64,000 bases of DNA, from assembly GCA_934654585.1 (NCBI GenBank), contig CAKUGF010000005.1:1-64000 (forward strand), read 5' to 3'. The translations under genes and the position numbers were made by a program. The notes beneath the pieces are model-generated. The model did no database searches, was not told the origin of the DNA, and was given only the letters and a program-made list of their open reading frames with translations. Every line of letters begins with the position of its first letter. Position 1 is the stretch's first letter. This DNA is from an uncultured Collinsella sp. (lineage in GTDB: Bacteria > Actinomycetota > Coriobacteriia > Coriobacteriales > Coriobacteriaceae). Shown here piece after piece: positions 42,691-50,999 of the stretch.

Positions 42691-43818
42691 CTAGGCGAAG
42701 ACAATCAAATTGTCCCTGTGGATCGCGGGCTTCTCGGCCAGGTCCGCGAGGAGGCGGTTGCTGGCAATCTGGTCCTGGCGGCGGCCGGCCGCAAGCTCCA
42801 GCACGTCCGAATCGGCCTCGGCGATACCACGGGCGACGACCATGCCACTCGGGTCGCACACGTCGAGCACGTCGCCCTCGGCAAACTCGCCATCGACCTG
42901 GCGAATGCCCACCGCAAGCAGGGACGAGCCACGGCTGACCAGCGCCTTCGCGGCGCCTTCGTCAACCGTCACCGAACCGTGGGCCTTGTCGCCCAGCGCA
43001 ATCCACAGCTTGCGGGGTGCGATGTCCAAGCGCTCCGCCGGCGGATCGAACAGGGTACCCACGCTCTCGCCACGGGCCAGGCGCACCAGCGCATCGGGCT
43101 CCTCGCCCGAGCAGATCACGCTCTGGATGCCCGCCGTCATCAAAATGCGGCTCGCGCGGATCTTGGTGATCATGCCGCCCGTACCCACCGACGTGGACGA
43201 ATCGCCCGCCGAGGCAATGATCGCGGCATCAATCTTATGCACGACCGGCACGAACTCCGCCGTCGGGTCCTCGTGCGGATTGGCGGTATAGAGGCCGTCG
43301 ATGTCGGACAGCGTCACGCACAAATCGGCCGAAACCAGGCAGCTCACGAGGGCCGCGAGCGTATCGTTGTCGCCGAACTTGATCTCGTCGACGGTGACGG
43401 TGTCGTTCTCGTTAACGACCGGCACCACGCCGAGCTCCACCAGGCGCAGCAGGGCATCGCGCGCATGCAGGTAGGACGTGCGACGCGCCGTGTCGTGACG
43501 CGTAAGCAGCACGAGCGAGGTGAGCAGGTCGCGCGCATGGAACTCCTCGTCGTAGGCCGACGAGAGAATACACTGGCCGGCCGAAGCGCATGCCTGCAGA
43601 CTCGGCAGGTCGCCGACTGGCTTGCGGTCGAAGCCCAGCACGGGGTATCCGCACGCGATGGCGCCCGAGCTCACCACGACCAGGCGCCAGCCAATCTTGC
43701 GCAGAGCGGCCGCCTGGTCGGCCAGGCCGCCGATAAAGGCGCGATTGACCTTGCCGTCGGCGCCCACCACCGTGGACGAGCCGATCTTTACCACCATCGT
43801 TTTATAAGAAGTCGTCAT
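42691..43818 (-). CDS. proB: Glutamate 5-kinase
   Basis: A 375-residue ProB, the ATP-dependent first step of proline synthesis. The amino-acid kinase domain includes VVKIGSSTVVGADG at the start, VVVSSGAIACG, PVVNENDTVTVDEIKFGDND near 135 and VGTGGMITKIRASRI near 210. A C-terminal PUA domain follows (about 280-360: KAHGSVTVDEGAAKAL…LLAVGIRQVDGEF). Length is normal. Proline feedback is expected from the family. Separate from proA. Confidence 0.96.
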   Translation of the reverse strand: MTTSYKTMVVKIGSSTVVGADGKVNRAFIGGLADQAAALRKIGWRLVVVSSGAIACGYPVLGFDRKPVGDLPSLQACASAGQCILSSAYDEEFHARDLLTSLVLLTRHDTARRTSYLHARDALLRLVELGVVPVVNENDTVTVDEIKFGDNDTLAALVSCLVSADLCVTLSDIDGLYTANPHEDPTAEFVPVVHKIDAAIIASAGDSSTSVGTGGMITKIRASRILMTAGIQSVICSGEEPDALVRLARGESVGTLFDPPAERLDIAPRKLWIALGDKAHGSVTVDEGAAKALVSRGSSLLAVGIRQVDGEFAEGDVLDVCDPSGMVVARGIAEADSDVLELAAGRRQDQIASNRLLADLAEKPAIHRDNLIVFA

Positions 43819-43879
43819 ACGTCAAACCAATCGAATGTCGAGCGTTCGGGCGAGCGGGCCAGCTGGTGCGGGACGAACG

Positions 43880-43918
43880 AAAATGATCTGTTTTCCTCCA
43901 TCCCCTTCGGATCATTTT
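43880..43918 (-). repeat. Family G hairpin, copy 2, containing the pncB stop codon
   Basis: Stem AAAATGATC / GATCATTTT. The minus-strand loop is CGAAGGGGATGGAGGAAAACA, a variant of the GGGGACGGAGG core at 34774. The TGA stop of pncB (43912-43914) lies inside the stem. Confidence 0.8.
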
Positions 43919-45417
43919 GCCCAGGGGAAGGCGGATGCCGCGGCCATGTTCTTGCGCACGAGCTCGTCGCGCACCTGGGCGAGGCCCTGCTCCATACCCA
44001 CCACGTAGGTCTGTGGATACAGGAAACGCTTGTAGGCAGCATCCAGATGGTCGAGCGCCCAGGCGCAGCGGTCGCGCGCGTCCTCGATACTCTCACGAGG
44101 CGCCACAGCACTGCCGTCGCGTACGATCGGTACCAGCAGCTCACGATACTCAAGCTCGGACACATTGGTCACCAAGGCGGCATCGTTCACGGCCACAAGG
44201 GTATTGCCGCGTACGGCGTCCTCCCCTGCCAGATGGTCCTCGTCATAGATCATGTCGCAGACGGGACTGCCAAAGCCGTCGTAATAGCGACGCACGCGCT
44301 GCACGCCGGGAATCGTGCGCTTGTAGGGCTGTTCGGAGAGCTTCACCACCGGCGTCCACGGGTCCGCATCGCTCGCACGGCGGGCGGAAAGCTTGTACAC
44401 GCCGCCCAGCGCCGGCTGATCGTAGCAGGTCGCGAGCTTGGTGCCCACGCCAAAGCTGTCGATGGGTGCGCCCTGGTCGAGCAGCGACTGAATCGTGTAC
44501 TCGTCCAGGTCGTTGGACACCGAGATCCCCACATAAGGCAAGCCCTCGGCATCGAAACGACCGCGGACATACTTGGAGAGCTTGGCCAGGTCGCCCGAGT
44601 CAATGCGAATCGCCGACAGGCGCTCGCCCGCCGCCTCCATCTCCTTGGCAACCGTAATGGCATGCTCGCATCCCTCGCGCACATCGTACGTGTCGATAAG
44701 CAGCGTGCAGTTCTTGGGGCTCGACTTGGCAAACGCACGGAAGGCCTCGAGCTCGGAGTCAAAGCTCATCACCCAGCTATGCGCGTGGGTGCCAAAGACG
44801 GGGATGCCGTAACGGCGCCCGGCAAGCACGTTGGACGTGGACGAGCAGCCGGCAACGTAGCTCGCGCGGGCAACGGCCAGACCGCCATCGGGACCCTGGG
44901 CACGGCGCAGGCCAAACTCGGCGACGGGACGGCCATCCGCCGCCAACACCACGCGTGCCGTTTTGGTGGCGACGAGCGTCTGGAAGCCGACGATGTTGAG
45001 CAGCGCCGTCTCGAGCAGCTGGCACTCCAGAGCCGGACCGGTGACGCGCACCATGGGCTCGCGCGGAAAAACAAGCTCGCCCTCGGGCACGGCGTCAATG
45101 TTCACGTGCGCGCGGAAGTTACGCAGGTAGTCGAGGAATGCGGGCTTAAACATCGCACCGCCGGCGGGAGCCTGAAGCGAGGCGAGGTACTCGATGTCCT
45201 CGGGCGTAAAGCGCAGGTTCTCGACCAGCTCGGGCAGCTCCGCGGTGCCGCACATGACGGCGTACGCGCTGCCAAAGGGGTGGTCGCGGTAAAACGCCGT
45301 AAAACAACCCTGCTCATTGGCCTTGCCGCTCTCCCACAGGCCCTGGGCCATAGTGAGCTCGTACAGATCGGTGAGCATTGCGATGTCGGTTGGATGCGAG
45401 GTGTCGGTCAAAGCCAT
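43912..45417 (-). CDS. pncB: Nicotinate phosphoribosyltransferase
   Basis: A 501-residue NAPRTase of the bacterial ~490-residue type, making nicotinate mononucleotide in NAD salvage. It has MLTDLYELTMAQG near 15, FPREPMVRVTGP, EFGLRRAQGPDGG near 170, HAHSWVMSF (His phosphorylation region), LIDTYDVREGC, IRIDSGDL near 290 and FGVGTKLATCYD. Its last codons and stop are the 5' arm of a family G hairpin. The flavoprotein at 23751 might feed the de novo route, but no nadA/nadC were seen here. Confidence 0.95.
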   Translation of the reverse strand: MALTDTSHPTDIAMLTDLYELTMAQGLWESGKANEQGCFTAFYRDHPFGSAYAVMCGTAELPELVENLRFTPEDIEYLASLQAPAGGAMFKPAFLDYLRNFRAHVNIDAVPEGELVFPREPMVRVTGPALECQLLETALLNIVGFQTLVATKTARVVLAADGRPVAEFGLRRAQGPDGGLAVARASYVAGCSSTSNVLAGRRYGIPVFGTHAHSWVMSFDSELEAFRAFAKSSPKNCTLLIDTYDVREGCEHAITVAKEMEAAGERLSAIRIDSGDLAKLSKYVRGRFDAEGLPYVGISVSNDLDEYTIQSLLDQGAPIDSFGVGTKLATCYDQPALGGVYKLSARRASDADPWTPVVKLSEQPYKRTIPGVQRVRRYYDGFGSPVCDMIYDEDHLAGEDAVRGNTLVAVNDAALVTNVSELEYRELLVPIVRDGSAVAPRESIEDARDRCAWALDHLDAAYKRFLYPQTYVVGMEQGLAQVRDELVRKNMAAASAFPWAK

Positions 45418-45499
45418 AGGGCGACCTTTCGGATGCGTTGTGCAGAGGTTGAGGGTTGGGCGAGGCGGGCGTGCGGGCGTGGCGCCCGGCGTGAATCGG

Positions 45500-45922
45500 C
45501 TAGTGCAGGCCCATGCTGCCCGTGATCGTGTAACCCATAAAGACGATAAACCCGATCAGAGCGAGCGCGATGATGAGCTTTTGAGCCGGCGGCATGTCGG
45601 GGATATCGTCCTCGTCCACAGGCTCTTTAGAGGTGACCATGCGCTGGGCAAACGTCATCTCGTCACGGCTCGGCTTGGAATCGACGGGCTTGGGACGAGC
45701 GGCTTTTTTAAGCTGAGGCTTGGGCGTGGCGGGTGCCGGCTTCGCGGCGGCGGGCTCGGATGCGGCCTTCTCGGCCTTCGCACGCTCGGCGCGCAGGGCG
45801 GCCAGCTCCTCACGCTCGCGACGGGCCTGCTCCTGGGCCTCGCGACGGGCCTTCTCCGCGCGGAGCTCTTCCAACTCGGCGCGCTCCTCAGCAGACAGTG
45901 GTTGGGACTCAAGCTCGGCCAT
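45500..45922 (-). CDS. Small coiled-coil membrane protein, unknown function
   Basis: A 140-residue protein. Residues 8-55 form a strongly charged coiled coil (EERAELEELRAEKARREAQ…), 56-80 are Ala/Pro/Lys-rich, and a single C-terminal membrane helix (KLIIALALIGFIVFMGYTI) ends the protein with eight residues outside. Such tail-anchored proteins are common and uncharacterised in this class. ATG at 45922 with AAAGGGC upstream. Located after tRNA-Ala on the same strand. Confidence 0.65.
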   Translation of the reverse strand: MAELESQPLSAEERAELEELRAEKARREAQEQARREREELAALRAERAKAEKAASEPAAAKPAPATPKPQLKKAARPKPVDSKPSRDEMTFAQRMVTSKEPVDEDDIPDMPPAQKLIIALALIGFIVFMGYTITGSMGLH

Positions 45923-45940
45923 AGTGCAGCCCTTTCTTTT

Positions 45941-45973
45941 AAAAAAAGCCGCCGACACAATGTCAGCGGCTTA
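45941..45973 (-). terminator. Terminator of tRNA-Ala
   Basis: On the minus strand AAGCCGCTGACA and TGTCGGCGGCTT pair around TTG, followed by TTTTT. It lies 13 bases beyond the tRNA. Confidence 0.9.
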
Positions 45974-45986
45974 TCAAATCCAAGGG

Positions 45987-46059
45987 TGGAGACGAAGGGA
46001 GTCGAACCCTCGGCCTCTGCCATGCGACGGCAGCGCTCTCCCAACTGAGCTACGTCCCC
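45987..46059 (-). tRNA. tRNA-Ala (CGC)
   Basis: 73 bases. Acceptor GGGGACG/CGTCTCC, D-arm GCTCAGTTGGGAGAGC, anticodon stem CTGCC/GGCAG with loop GTCGCAT (CGC), T-loop GTTCGACTC. The following bases are CCC, so CCA is not encoded, unlike the His/Lys genes. Confidence 0.93.
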
Positions 46060-46112
46060 AGGACAAGTTGATATTTTACCTACGGCTCGCCAACTGTCAA
46101 CGCCCAATACCC

Positions 46113-46186
46113 AGTCTTTTTGGGACGGGGCTTTTTTGACTACCCATTCGCCCGATGATTTTTCTGGGACGGGGATTAAAAAATCA
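46113..46186 (+). repeat. Two adjacent GGGACGGGG hairpin-like units
   Basis: TGATTTTT-CTGGGACGGGGATTA-AAAAATCA (46156-46186) is a clear hairpin. AGTCTTTTT-GGGACGGGGC-TTTTTTGACT (46113-46141) pairs only at its ends and is followed by ACCC. A partial relative of the second is at 59210. Confidence 0.65.
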
Positions 46187-46200
46187 CATGGAGCACAGTC

Positions 46201-46253
46201 CAAAGACTGTCCCCAGCAACTAGTCGTTTAAGAACGTCCCCAAAGACTAATCT
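46201..46253 (-). repeat. Family D hairpin, copy 2, after the radical SAM gene
   Basis: On the minus strand AGTCTTTGGGGACGTTCTTA-AACGACTAGTT, then GGGGACAGTCTTTG. It starts three bases past the stop at 46256, on the coding strand. Confidence 0.82.
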
Positions 46254-46255
46254 AA

Positions 46256-47215
46256 TTAGCCGCATTGGGCACTGGTGAGGACGCCGGTGGTGTCGAAGGC
46301 TGGAGTGAAGCTCTCGTCTACCGCGCCGCCCTCTTGCCAGAACATCGTCGTAAATCCCAGGTCGTCGGCATGGTCGAGCACCCGCTCGTACTCCTCGCGC
46401 GTCACGGCGCGCGCCAACTTGCCGCCTTGCTCGCGCATGAGTGCATTGGGCGTGTACTGGTTCATGACCGAGATCGGCACGTCGCCAACCGTCTGCCACA
46501 CCAGGTCCAGCACGCGACACGAATCATCCGCATGCCCCGGCAGCACCAGATGGCGCACGATGATGCCGCGCTTCATGAGGCCGTCGTCATCCACCAGCTC
46601 TCCCCCGCGGCGCTCGAGCTCGCGCGCCATCTGCGCCAGGCCCGACACCGCCACGCGCGGATAATCCTTTATGTGGGAGAGCGACTGCGCAAGCTCGGCA
46701 TCGGCATATTTAAAGTCGGTGAGCCACACGTCGACCAGGTCACCCAGGGCAGCCACGGCGCTCGCGCGCTCGTAACCACTCGTGTTGTAGACGATCGGGA
46801 TGGCCAGCCCGCGCTCCCGTGCCGAAGCGATCGCCGCCGGCAGCAGGTGCGCATAGTGCGTCGCCGTCACCAGATTGATGTTGTTGGCACCTTGGTCTTG
46901 CAGCTCCAGCATGATCTCGACCATGCGCTCAGGCGAAATCTCAAGGCCAAAATTCCCCGTCGAGATCTCATGGTTTTGACAATAGACACACTTGAGCGAG
47001 CAGCCGCTAAAGAAGATCGTGCCCGAGCCCGCCTCGCCCGAGATGGGCGGCTCCTCCCACATATGAAGCGCTGCACGCGCCACCTTGAGCGTGTCGTCGG
47101 CGCCGCACACGCCTCGTGCGCCCGCATCGCGCTCCGCACCGCAACGGCGCGGACACAAATGACAGGCGGGCGAAAAAAGTTCGGTCAACGACGAAGGCAT
47201 ATAAACATGCTCCAA
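46256..47215 (-). CDS. Radical SAM protein, PflA-like activase family
   Basis: A 319-residue radical SAM enzyme. The [4Fe-4S]/SAM motif is FFSGCSLKCVYCQN (CxxxCxxC) near residue 71. An N-terminal Cys cluster, CHLCPRRCG…GVCG, resembles the extra ligands of the AmmeMemoRadiSam/PflA-like group. Later, NLVTATHYAHL, YNTSGYE, DVWLTDFKY and RHLVLPGH are typical of this group. The substrate is unknown; it may activate a glycyl-radical enzyme or act alone. The start is uncertain (MEHVYM or the second Met). Confidence 0.82.
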   Translation of the reverse strand: MEHVYMPSSLTELFSPACHLCPRRCGAERDAGARGVCGADDTLKVARAALHMWEEPPISGEAGSGTIFFSGCSLKCVYCQNHEISTGNFGLEISPERMVEIMLELQDQGANNINLVTATHYAHLLPAAIASARERGLAIPIVYNTSGYERASAVAALGDLVDVWLTDFKYADAELAQSLSHIKDYPRVAVSGLAQMARELERRGGELVDDDGLMKRGIIVRHLVLPGHADDSCRVLDLVWQTVGDVPISVMNQYTPNALMREQGGKLARAVTREEYERVLDHADDLGFTTMFWQEGGAVDESFTPAFDTTGVLTSAQCG

Positions 47216-47349
47216 AACAACGATTCAGCAGCTCAAACGCCAAAGGCTAAGCACGCAGATGTCCTCAAGCCCAAGGCGCCGTAATCGTCCGACACGATTT
47301 TTGTAATGTCAAGACTGGAATCGACAAAGTGCCGCTTTATGATGTAGGT

Positions 47350-47494
47350 ATTCCGCCCCCCGCGGAGCAACTGGGTGAACCGTCGCGTTTATTTAGGGAG
47401 CCCACACAGTCGTACCTAGTACAGGTATCCTTCGTTGTTAAGGACGCTGGAACAGTCGATGAGGGCACCCACCTGTTTTAGGTGGGTTCATTTT
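47350..47494 (+). ncRNA. ssrS: Candidate 6S-like RNA
   Basis: In the 510-base gap, a GC-rich structured stretch begins after TATGAT (47338-47343). It contains hairpins CCTAGTACAGG and TCCTT-CGTTGTT-AAGGA and ends with GAGGGCACCCACCT-GTTTT-AGGTGGGT, then TTCATTTTC. The size (about 145 bases), the end hairpin GGCACCCACCT…AGGTGGGTTC and the absence of an open frame fit 6S RNAs of Gram-positive bacteria as I recall them. I could not verify the long rod-like fold, so identity is tentative. Confidence 0.45.
47467..47487 (+). terminator. Terminator-like hairpin of the candidate RNA
   Basis: ACCCACCT and AGGTGGGT pair around five bases; TTCATTTTCG follows. Confidence 0.6.
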
Positions 47495-47725
47495 CGTAAC
47501 GTGGGGGGTGGTTTTCTTTTGCCGAAAATCGCCGCTGCAACCTATTCGGATCCTCGAGTCAGCGCCCCGGCAAGCCATCAACATCATCCCAATATCTGGT
47601 AAGCCCGTGATAATCGCACGGTGCAAACCCCCGCACTCCCTCGGTCGAGTATCATGGGTCAGCTATGCCTTTGCCGCGTAGCACCCTTTGACCTTTTCCT
47701 TCGACGCTTGGCGGTTTTTAAATTC

Positions 47726-48925
47726 ATGGCTTCATCCACGAGCTTCATACCGTACTTATGCGTGGCGGCCGCGGCCTTTATCACGACCTTCCTCACGGTG
47801 CCCCTGGTCAAGCGCCTGGCGATTAAGCTCGACGCCGTCGACTATCCCTCAAAGCGCCGTATCAACACCAAGCCCATCCCGCGCATGGGCGGCACGGCGG
47901 TCTTTTTGGGCCTCGTCGTGGCCTGCATCGTGCAGATTCTGGGTACCTGGTACCTGGGCTGGCCGCCCGTTTTGGTGCCGCATCCGCGCCTGCACATCAG
48001 CTATCCCATGCTGGCGCTCTCCTTTACCGTGATCTATGCGACCGGCGCGATCGATGATGTCTTCCAGCTCAAACCCAAGCAAAAACTGGCCGGCCAAATG
48101 CTTGCCGCGCTCATTGCCTGCATCGGCGGCTTAAAGATCGGCGTCATCGTCAACCCGTTCGCACCCGGCGAGATCATGCTCGGCTGGCTCGCCTACCCCA
48201 TCACCGTGATCTACCTGGTGGCGTTCACCAACATCATCAACCTCATCGACGGCCTCGACGGCCTGGCCACGGGAATCTGCGGCATCGCGTCGTTCACCAT
48301 GTTTTCGATGGCCGTACTCTCGGGCCGCATCGACGCCGCGGCGCTCTCCATTGCGCTCTTTGGCGCCTGCCTGGCCTTTTTGCACTACAACTTTAACCCC
48401 GCGAGCATCTTCTTGGGCGACTCCGGTTCACTGTTGCTGGGCTTTGCACTGGGCTCCATCTCGCTGCTCAACGTAAGCCGCACCGCCGCGCTCACCTCAC
48501 TCATCATCCCGCTCATCGTTGCCGGCGTGCCCATCATCGACACGTTCAGCGCCATCGTGCGCCGCAAGCGCGCCCACATTAGTATCGGACAGGCCGACAA
48601 GGGCCACATCCACCACCGCTTGATCCAAGAGGGCTACAACCAAAAGCAGGCCGTGCTGCTCATCTACGCGTGGTGCATCATGCTTTCAGCCGGCGCCGCT
48701 GCTATCAACCAGGTCGAGGTGCCTATGCGCGTGCTCATCTTTACCGTGCTCGCCATTGGCTCGGCAGCCTTCGCCAAGCATCTGCACCTGTTTGAGCCTG
48801 TGCTGCGCCACCACTACAACAAGCGCACGCACGAGGACGAGCTCGTCACCCCCGACGACCCCGCCTTTAAGCAGGAGGAACGGGCTGCCGAGGAACGCAA
48901 GGAGGAGCGTCACCACAGGCGCTAG
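47726..48925 (+). CDS. Undecaprenyl-phosphate sugar-1-phosphate transferase (WecA/TagO/MraY family)
   Basis: A 399-residue membrane protein with about eleven helices. Family signatures: INTKPIPRMGGTAVF near 50, the metal site YATGAIDDVFQLKPKQKL near 115, NIINLIDGLDGLATG near 175, FLGDSGSLLLG near 225 and the HIHHRL motif near 290. It loads a sugar-1-phosphate, probably GlcNAc-1-P, on undecaprenyl phosphate, the start of wall polymer or teichoic acid synthesis. The C-terminal tail is highly charged (EERAAEERKEER). No clear ribosome binding site precedes ATG 47726; an in-frame ATG at 47654 is the alternative. Confidence 0.88.
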   Translation: MASSTSFIPYLCVAAAAFITTFLTVPLVKRLAIKLDAVDYPSKRRINTKPIPRMGGTAVFLGLVVACIVQILGTWYLGWPPVLVPHPRLHISYPMLALSFTVIYATGAIDDVFQLKPKQKLAGQMLAALIACIGGLKIGVIVNPFAPGEIMLGWLAYPITVIYLVAFTNIINLIDGLDGLATGICGIASFTMFSMAVLSGRIDAAALSIALFGACLAFLHYNFNPASIFLGDSGSLLLGFALGSISLLNVSRTAALTSLIIPLIVAGVPIIDTFSAIVRRKRAHISIGQADKGHIHHRLIQEGYNQKQAVLLIYAWCIMLSAGAAAINQVEVPMRVLIFTVLAIGSAAFAKHLHLFEPVLRHHYNKRTHEDELVTPDDPAFKQEERAAEERKEERHHRR

Positions 48926-49085
48926 GGTTTGTTGCCGAGGATGTGACCCGTTGCCGCTGGCCGCTCGCAACCGCACCACAAACGCCGCATGGGCCTCGCC
49001 TTACCAACCCCTCGCCCACTTACGCCCCACCCCTTTCAATAAACGCGTTATCATCTTGACCAATACGCATACGTTAGGAGCAATC

Positions 49086-50135
49086 ATGCCAAACGAGAAC
49101 AGCTACGAAGTCGCGCTGCAGAAGAGCAACGCCATTCGCGAGGGCCTGGCCAAGACGCCCGAGAAGTTCACCATGCTCACCGGCGACCGCCCCACCGGCC
49201 GCCTGCACCTGGGCCACTACTTTGGCACCCTCAAGGGCCGCGTTGAGCTGCAGAACATGGGCGCCAAGACCAACGTGCTCATCGCCGACTACCAGGTCAT
49301 CACCGACCGCGACACGACCGAGCACATCCAGGACAACGTGTACAACATGGTCATGGACTACCTTGCCTGCGGCATCGACCCCGACAAGACCATGATCTAC
49401 GCGCACTCCGCCGTACCCGCCGCCAACCAGCTCATGCTGCCGTTCCTGTCGCTGGTCTCCGAGGCCGAGCTGGCGCGCAACCCCACCGTCAAGGCCGAGA
49501 TGGAGGCCTCGGGCCACGAGCTCACCGGCCTTCTGCTCACTTACCCGGTGCACCAGGCCTGCGACATTCTGTTCTGCAAGGGCAATGTGGTGCCCGTCGG
49601 CCGCGACCAGCTGCCGCACATCGAGCTCACCCGTACCATCGCACGCCGCTTTAACAACCGCTACGGCAAGGTATTTCCCGAGGTCGAAGCGCTGCTGTCC
49701 GAGACCCCGCTGCTTCCCGGCCTTGACGGTCGCAAGATGAGCAAGAGCTACGGCAACGCCATCAATATTTCGATGACCGCCGAGGAGACGGCCAAGCGCA
49801 TCAAGAAGAGCCAGACCGACTCCGAGCGCATGATCACGTTCGATCCCGAGAACCGCCCCGGCGTGTCCGGCCTGCTTTCGACGGCCGCCATCTGCACTGG
49901 TCGTTCCGAGATCGAGATTGCCGAAGAGATTGGCATGGGCGGCTCTGGCCAGCTCAAGAAGTACGTGACCGAGGCCGTCAACGAGTACTTCGCCCCGATC
50001 CGTGAGCGTCGTCAGCGCTACGAGAACGACCTGGATTACGTGAAGGACGTGCTGCACGAGGGCAATCGCCGCGCCAACGAGATCGCCGAGCAGACCCTGG
50101 CCGAGGTTCAGGACGCCATGGGCATGGTGTACTAG
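49086..50135 (+). CDS. trpS: Tryptophan--tRNA ligase
   Basis: A 349-residue class I synthetase of usual length. The HIGH-type box is GDRPTGRLHLGHYFG near residue 37; VPVGRDQLPHIELTR near 170; and KMSKS reads DGRKMSKSYGN near 220. The start ATG at 49086 has TTAGGAG. Longer open sequence upstream is shadow of the flanking region. No T-box leader was seen in the 160 bases before it. A terminator follows. Confidence 0.96.
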   Translation: MPNENSYEVALQKSNAIREGLAKTPEKFTMLTGDRPTGRLHLGHYFGTLKGRVELQNMGAKTNVLIADYQVITDRDTTEHIQDNVYNMVMDYLACGIDPDKTMIYAHSAVPAANQLMLPFLSLVSEAELARNPTVKAEMEASGHELTGLLLTYPVHQACDILFCKGNVVPVGRDQLPHIELTRTIARRFNNRYGKVFPEVEALLSETPLLPGLDGRKMSKSYGNAINISMTAEETAKRIKKSQTDSERMITFDPENRPGVSGLLSTAAICTGRSEIEIAEEIGMGGSGQLKKYVTEAVNEYFAPIRERRQRYENDLDYVKDVLHEGNRRANEIAEQTLAEVQDAMGMVY

Positions 50136-50165
50136 GCAAAGCTTTCTTGCTGAAGCATGTAATTG

Positions 50166-50199
50166 AAAGGGGCGGATGCGCGTGCATCTGCCCCTTTTT
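50166..50199 (+). terminator. Terminator of trpS
   Basis: AAAGGGGCGGATGC and GCATCTGCCCCTTT pair around GCGT, followed by TT. It lies 31 bases after the stop. Confidence 0.9.
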
Positions 50200-50251
50200 G
50201 ATGGCCTGGCTGGAGGCTCCGCCGCTACACGTCGCACTCCCCCGCCAAACA

Positions 50252-50293
50252 GGAACGGGCCCGCTGGCAGATAGTTGCCAGCGGGCCCGTTCC
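50252..50293. repeat. Perfect 18-bp inverted repeat between trpS and the MGMT-like gene
   Basis: GGAACGGGCCCGCTGGCA and its exact complement are separated by six bases (GATAGT). There is no T-run on either side, so it is not a normal terminator. The remaining gap (50136-50486) holds nothing else recognised. Confidence 0.75.
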
Positions 50294-50486
50294 CGAAGTA
50301 CACCGTTGAATCGCACAGAGGGGAGGAATGCGAATCAAACTCAACAGGGCGGGCTTTTTCATCGCCTATGGCCTGCTCCGTTGCTGAATACAATATAGTT
50401 CACCGTGGTTTACTTTCAGGCGTCAAATTACCCCGCCACATTGTCTCCATAAGTTAACCCAGGTAAACCTTCGCAGACCTAAACCG

Positions 50487-50807
50487 CTAAAGTCCCGCCG
50501 GCCAGCGGCAAGAAGCAAGGTCGACATGCATGGGATCGGTAAACGTCACGCCCTCCCCTAGCAGAAGCTCGCGCTGAGCATCGGGCCCGCCAAAGGCAAA
50601 GCCCTCGCAAATGCGGCCATCGGCAAACACCACGCGGTGACAGGGAATCTGACCTGGACGCGGATTGCTGTGCAGCGCGTAGCCCACATACCGCGCGCTG
50701 CGCGGACGCCCGGCGAGCAGCGCTATCTGACCGTAGGTGGCAACCATCCCCTCGGGAATCTGCTCGACCACCTCATACACCCGCTCAAAAAAGCCCTCAG
50801 ACGCCAT
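50487..50807 (-). CDS. MGMT-like DNA-binding domain protein, with catalytic-type cysteine
   Basis: A 106-residue protein equal to the C-terminal DNA-binding domain of O6-alkylguanine-DNA alkyltransferases: FFERVYEVVEQIPEGMVATYGQIALLAG, RYVGYALHSNP and IPCHRVVFADG. The PCHRV cysteine is kept; alkyltransferase-like proteins that only flag damage have Trp there. The N-terminal MGMT domain is absent, the normal state for the YbaZ-like subfamily. AAGGAGC precedes ATG 50807; the open frame runs back to 50936. Confidence 0.85.
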   Translation of the reverse strand: MASEGFFERVYEVVEQIPEGMVATYGQIALLAGRPRSARYVGYALHSNPRPGQIPCHRVVFADGRICEGFAFGGPDAQRELLLGEGVTFTDPMHVDLASCRWPAGL

Positions 50808-50953
50808 CACTTGCTCCTTCCTGCCAAGGCCAGCATAAAGCAAATGATCCCCCGGAGAGAGCGAGATTGCAAATCGTGCGGCCTCCGTGCAACCGACGAA
50901 ACACAATCCCGCCGTCCCCGAGGGATCAAATGACATGGCAGGCAGCGTTTGCC

Positions 50954-50997
50954 CAGATAAAACCTGCCAAAATAAACCTGTCCCTTTTTGGCAGGTT
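50954..50997 (-). repeat. Family A hairpin, copy 4, after degV
   Basis: Identical 44-base core to copies 2 and 3. It ends two bases before the degV stop complement (51000-51002), on the coding strand of degV. Confidence 0.92.
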
Positions 50998-50999
50998 GG

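Noticed and set aside
42670..45525. 951-codon plus-strand open frame opposite proB and pncB
   Set aside because: Spans two genes and their spacer; shadow frame.
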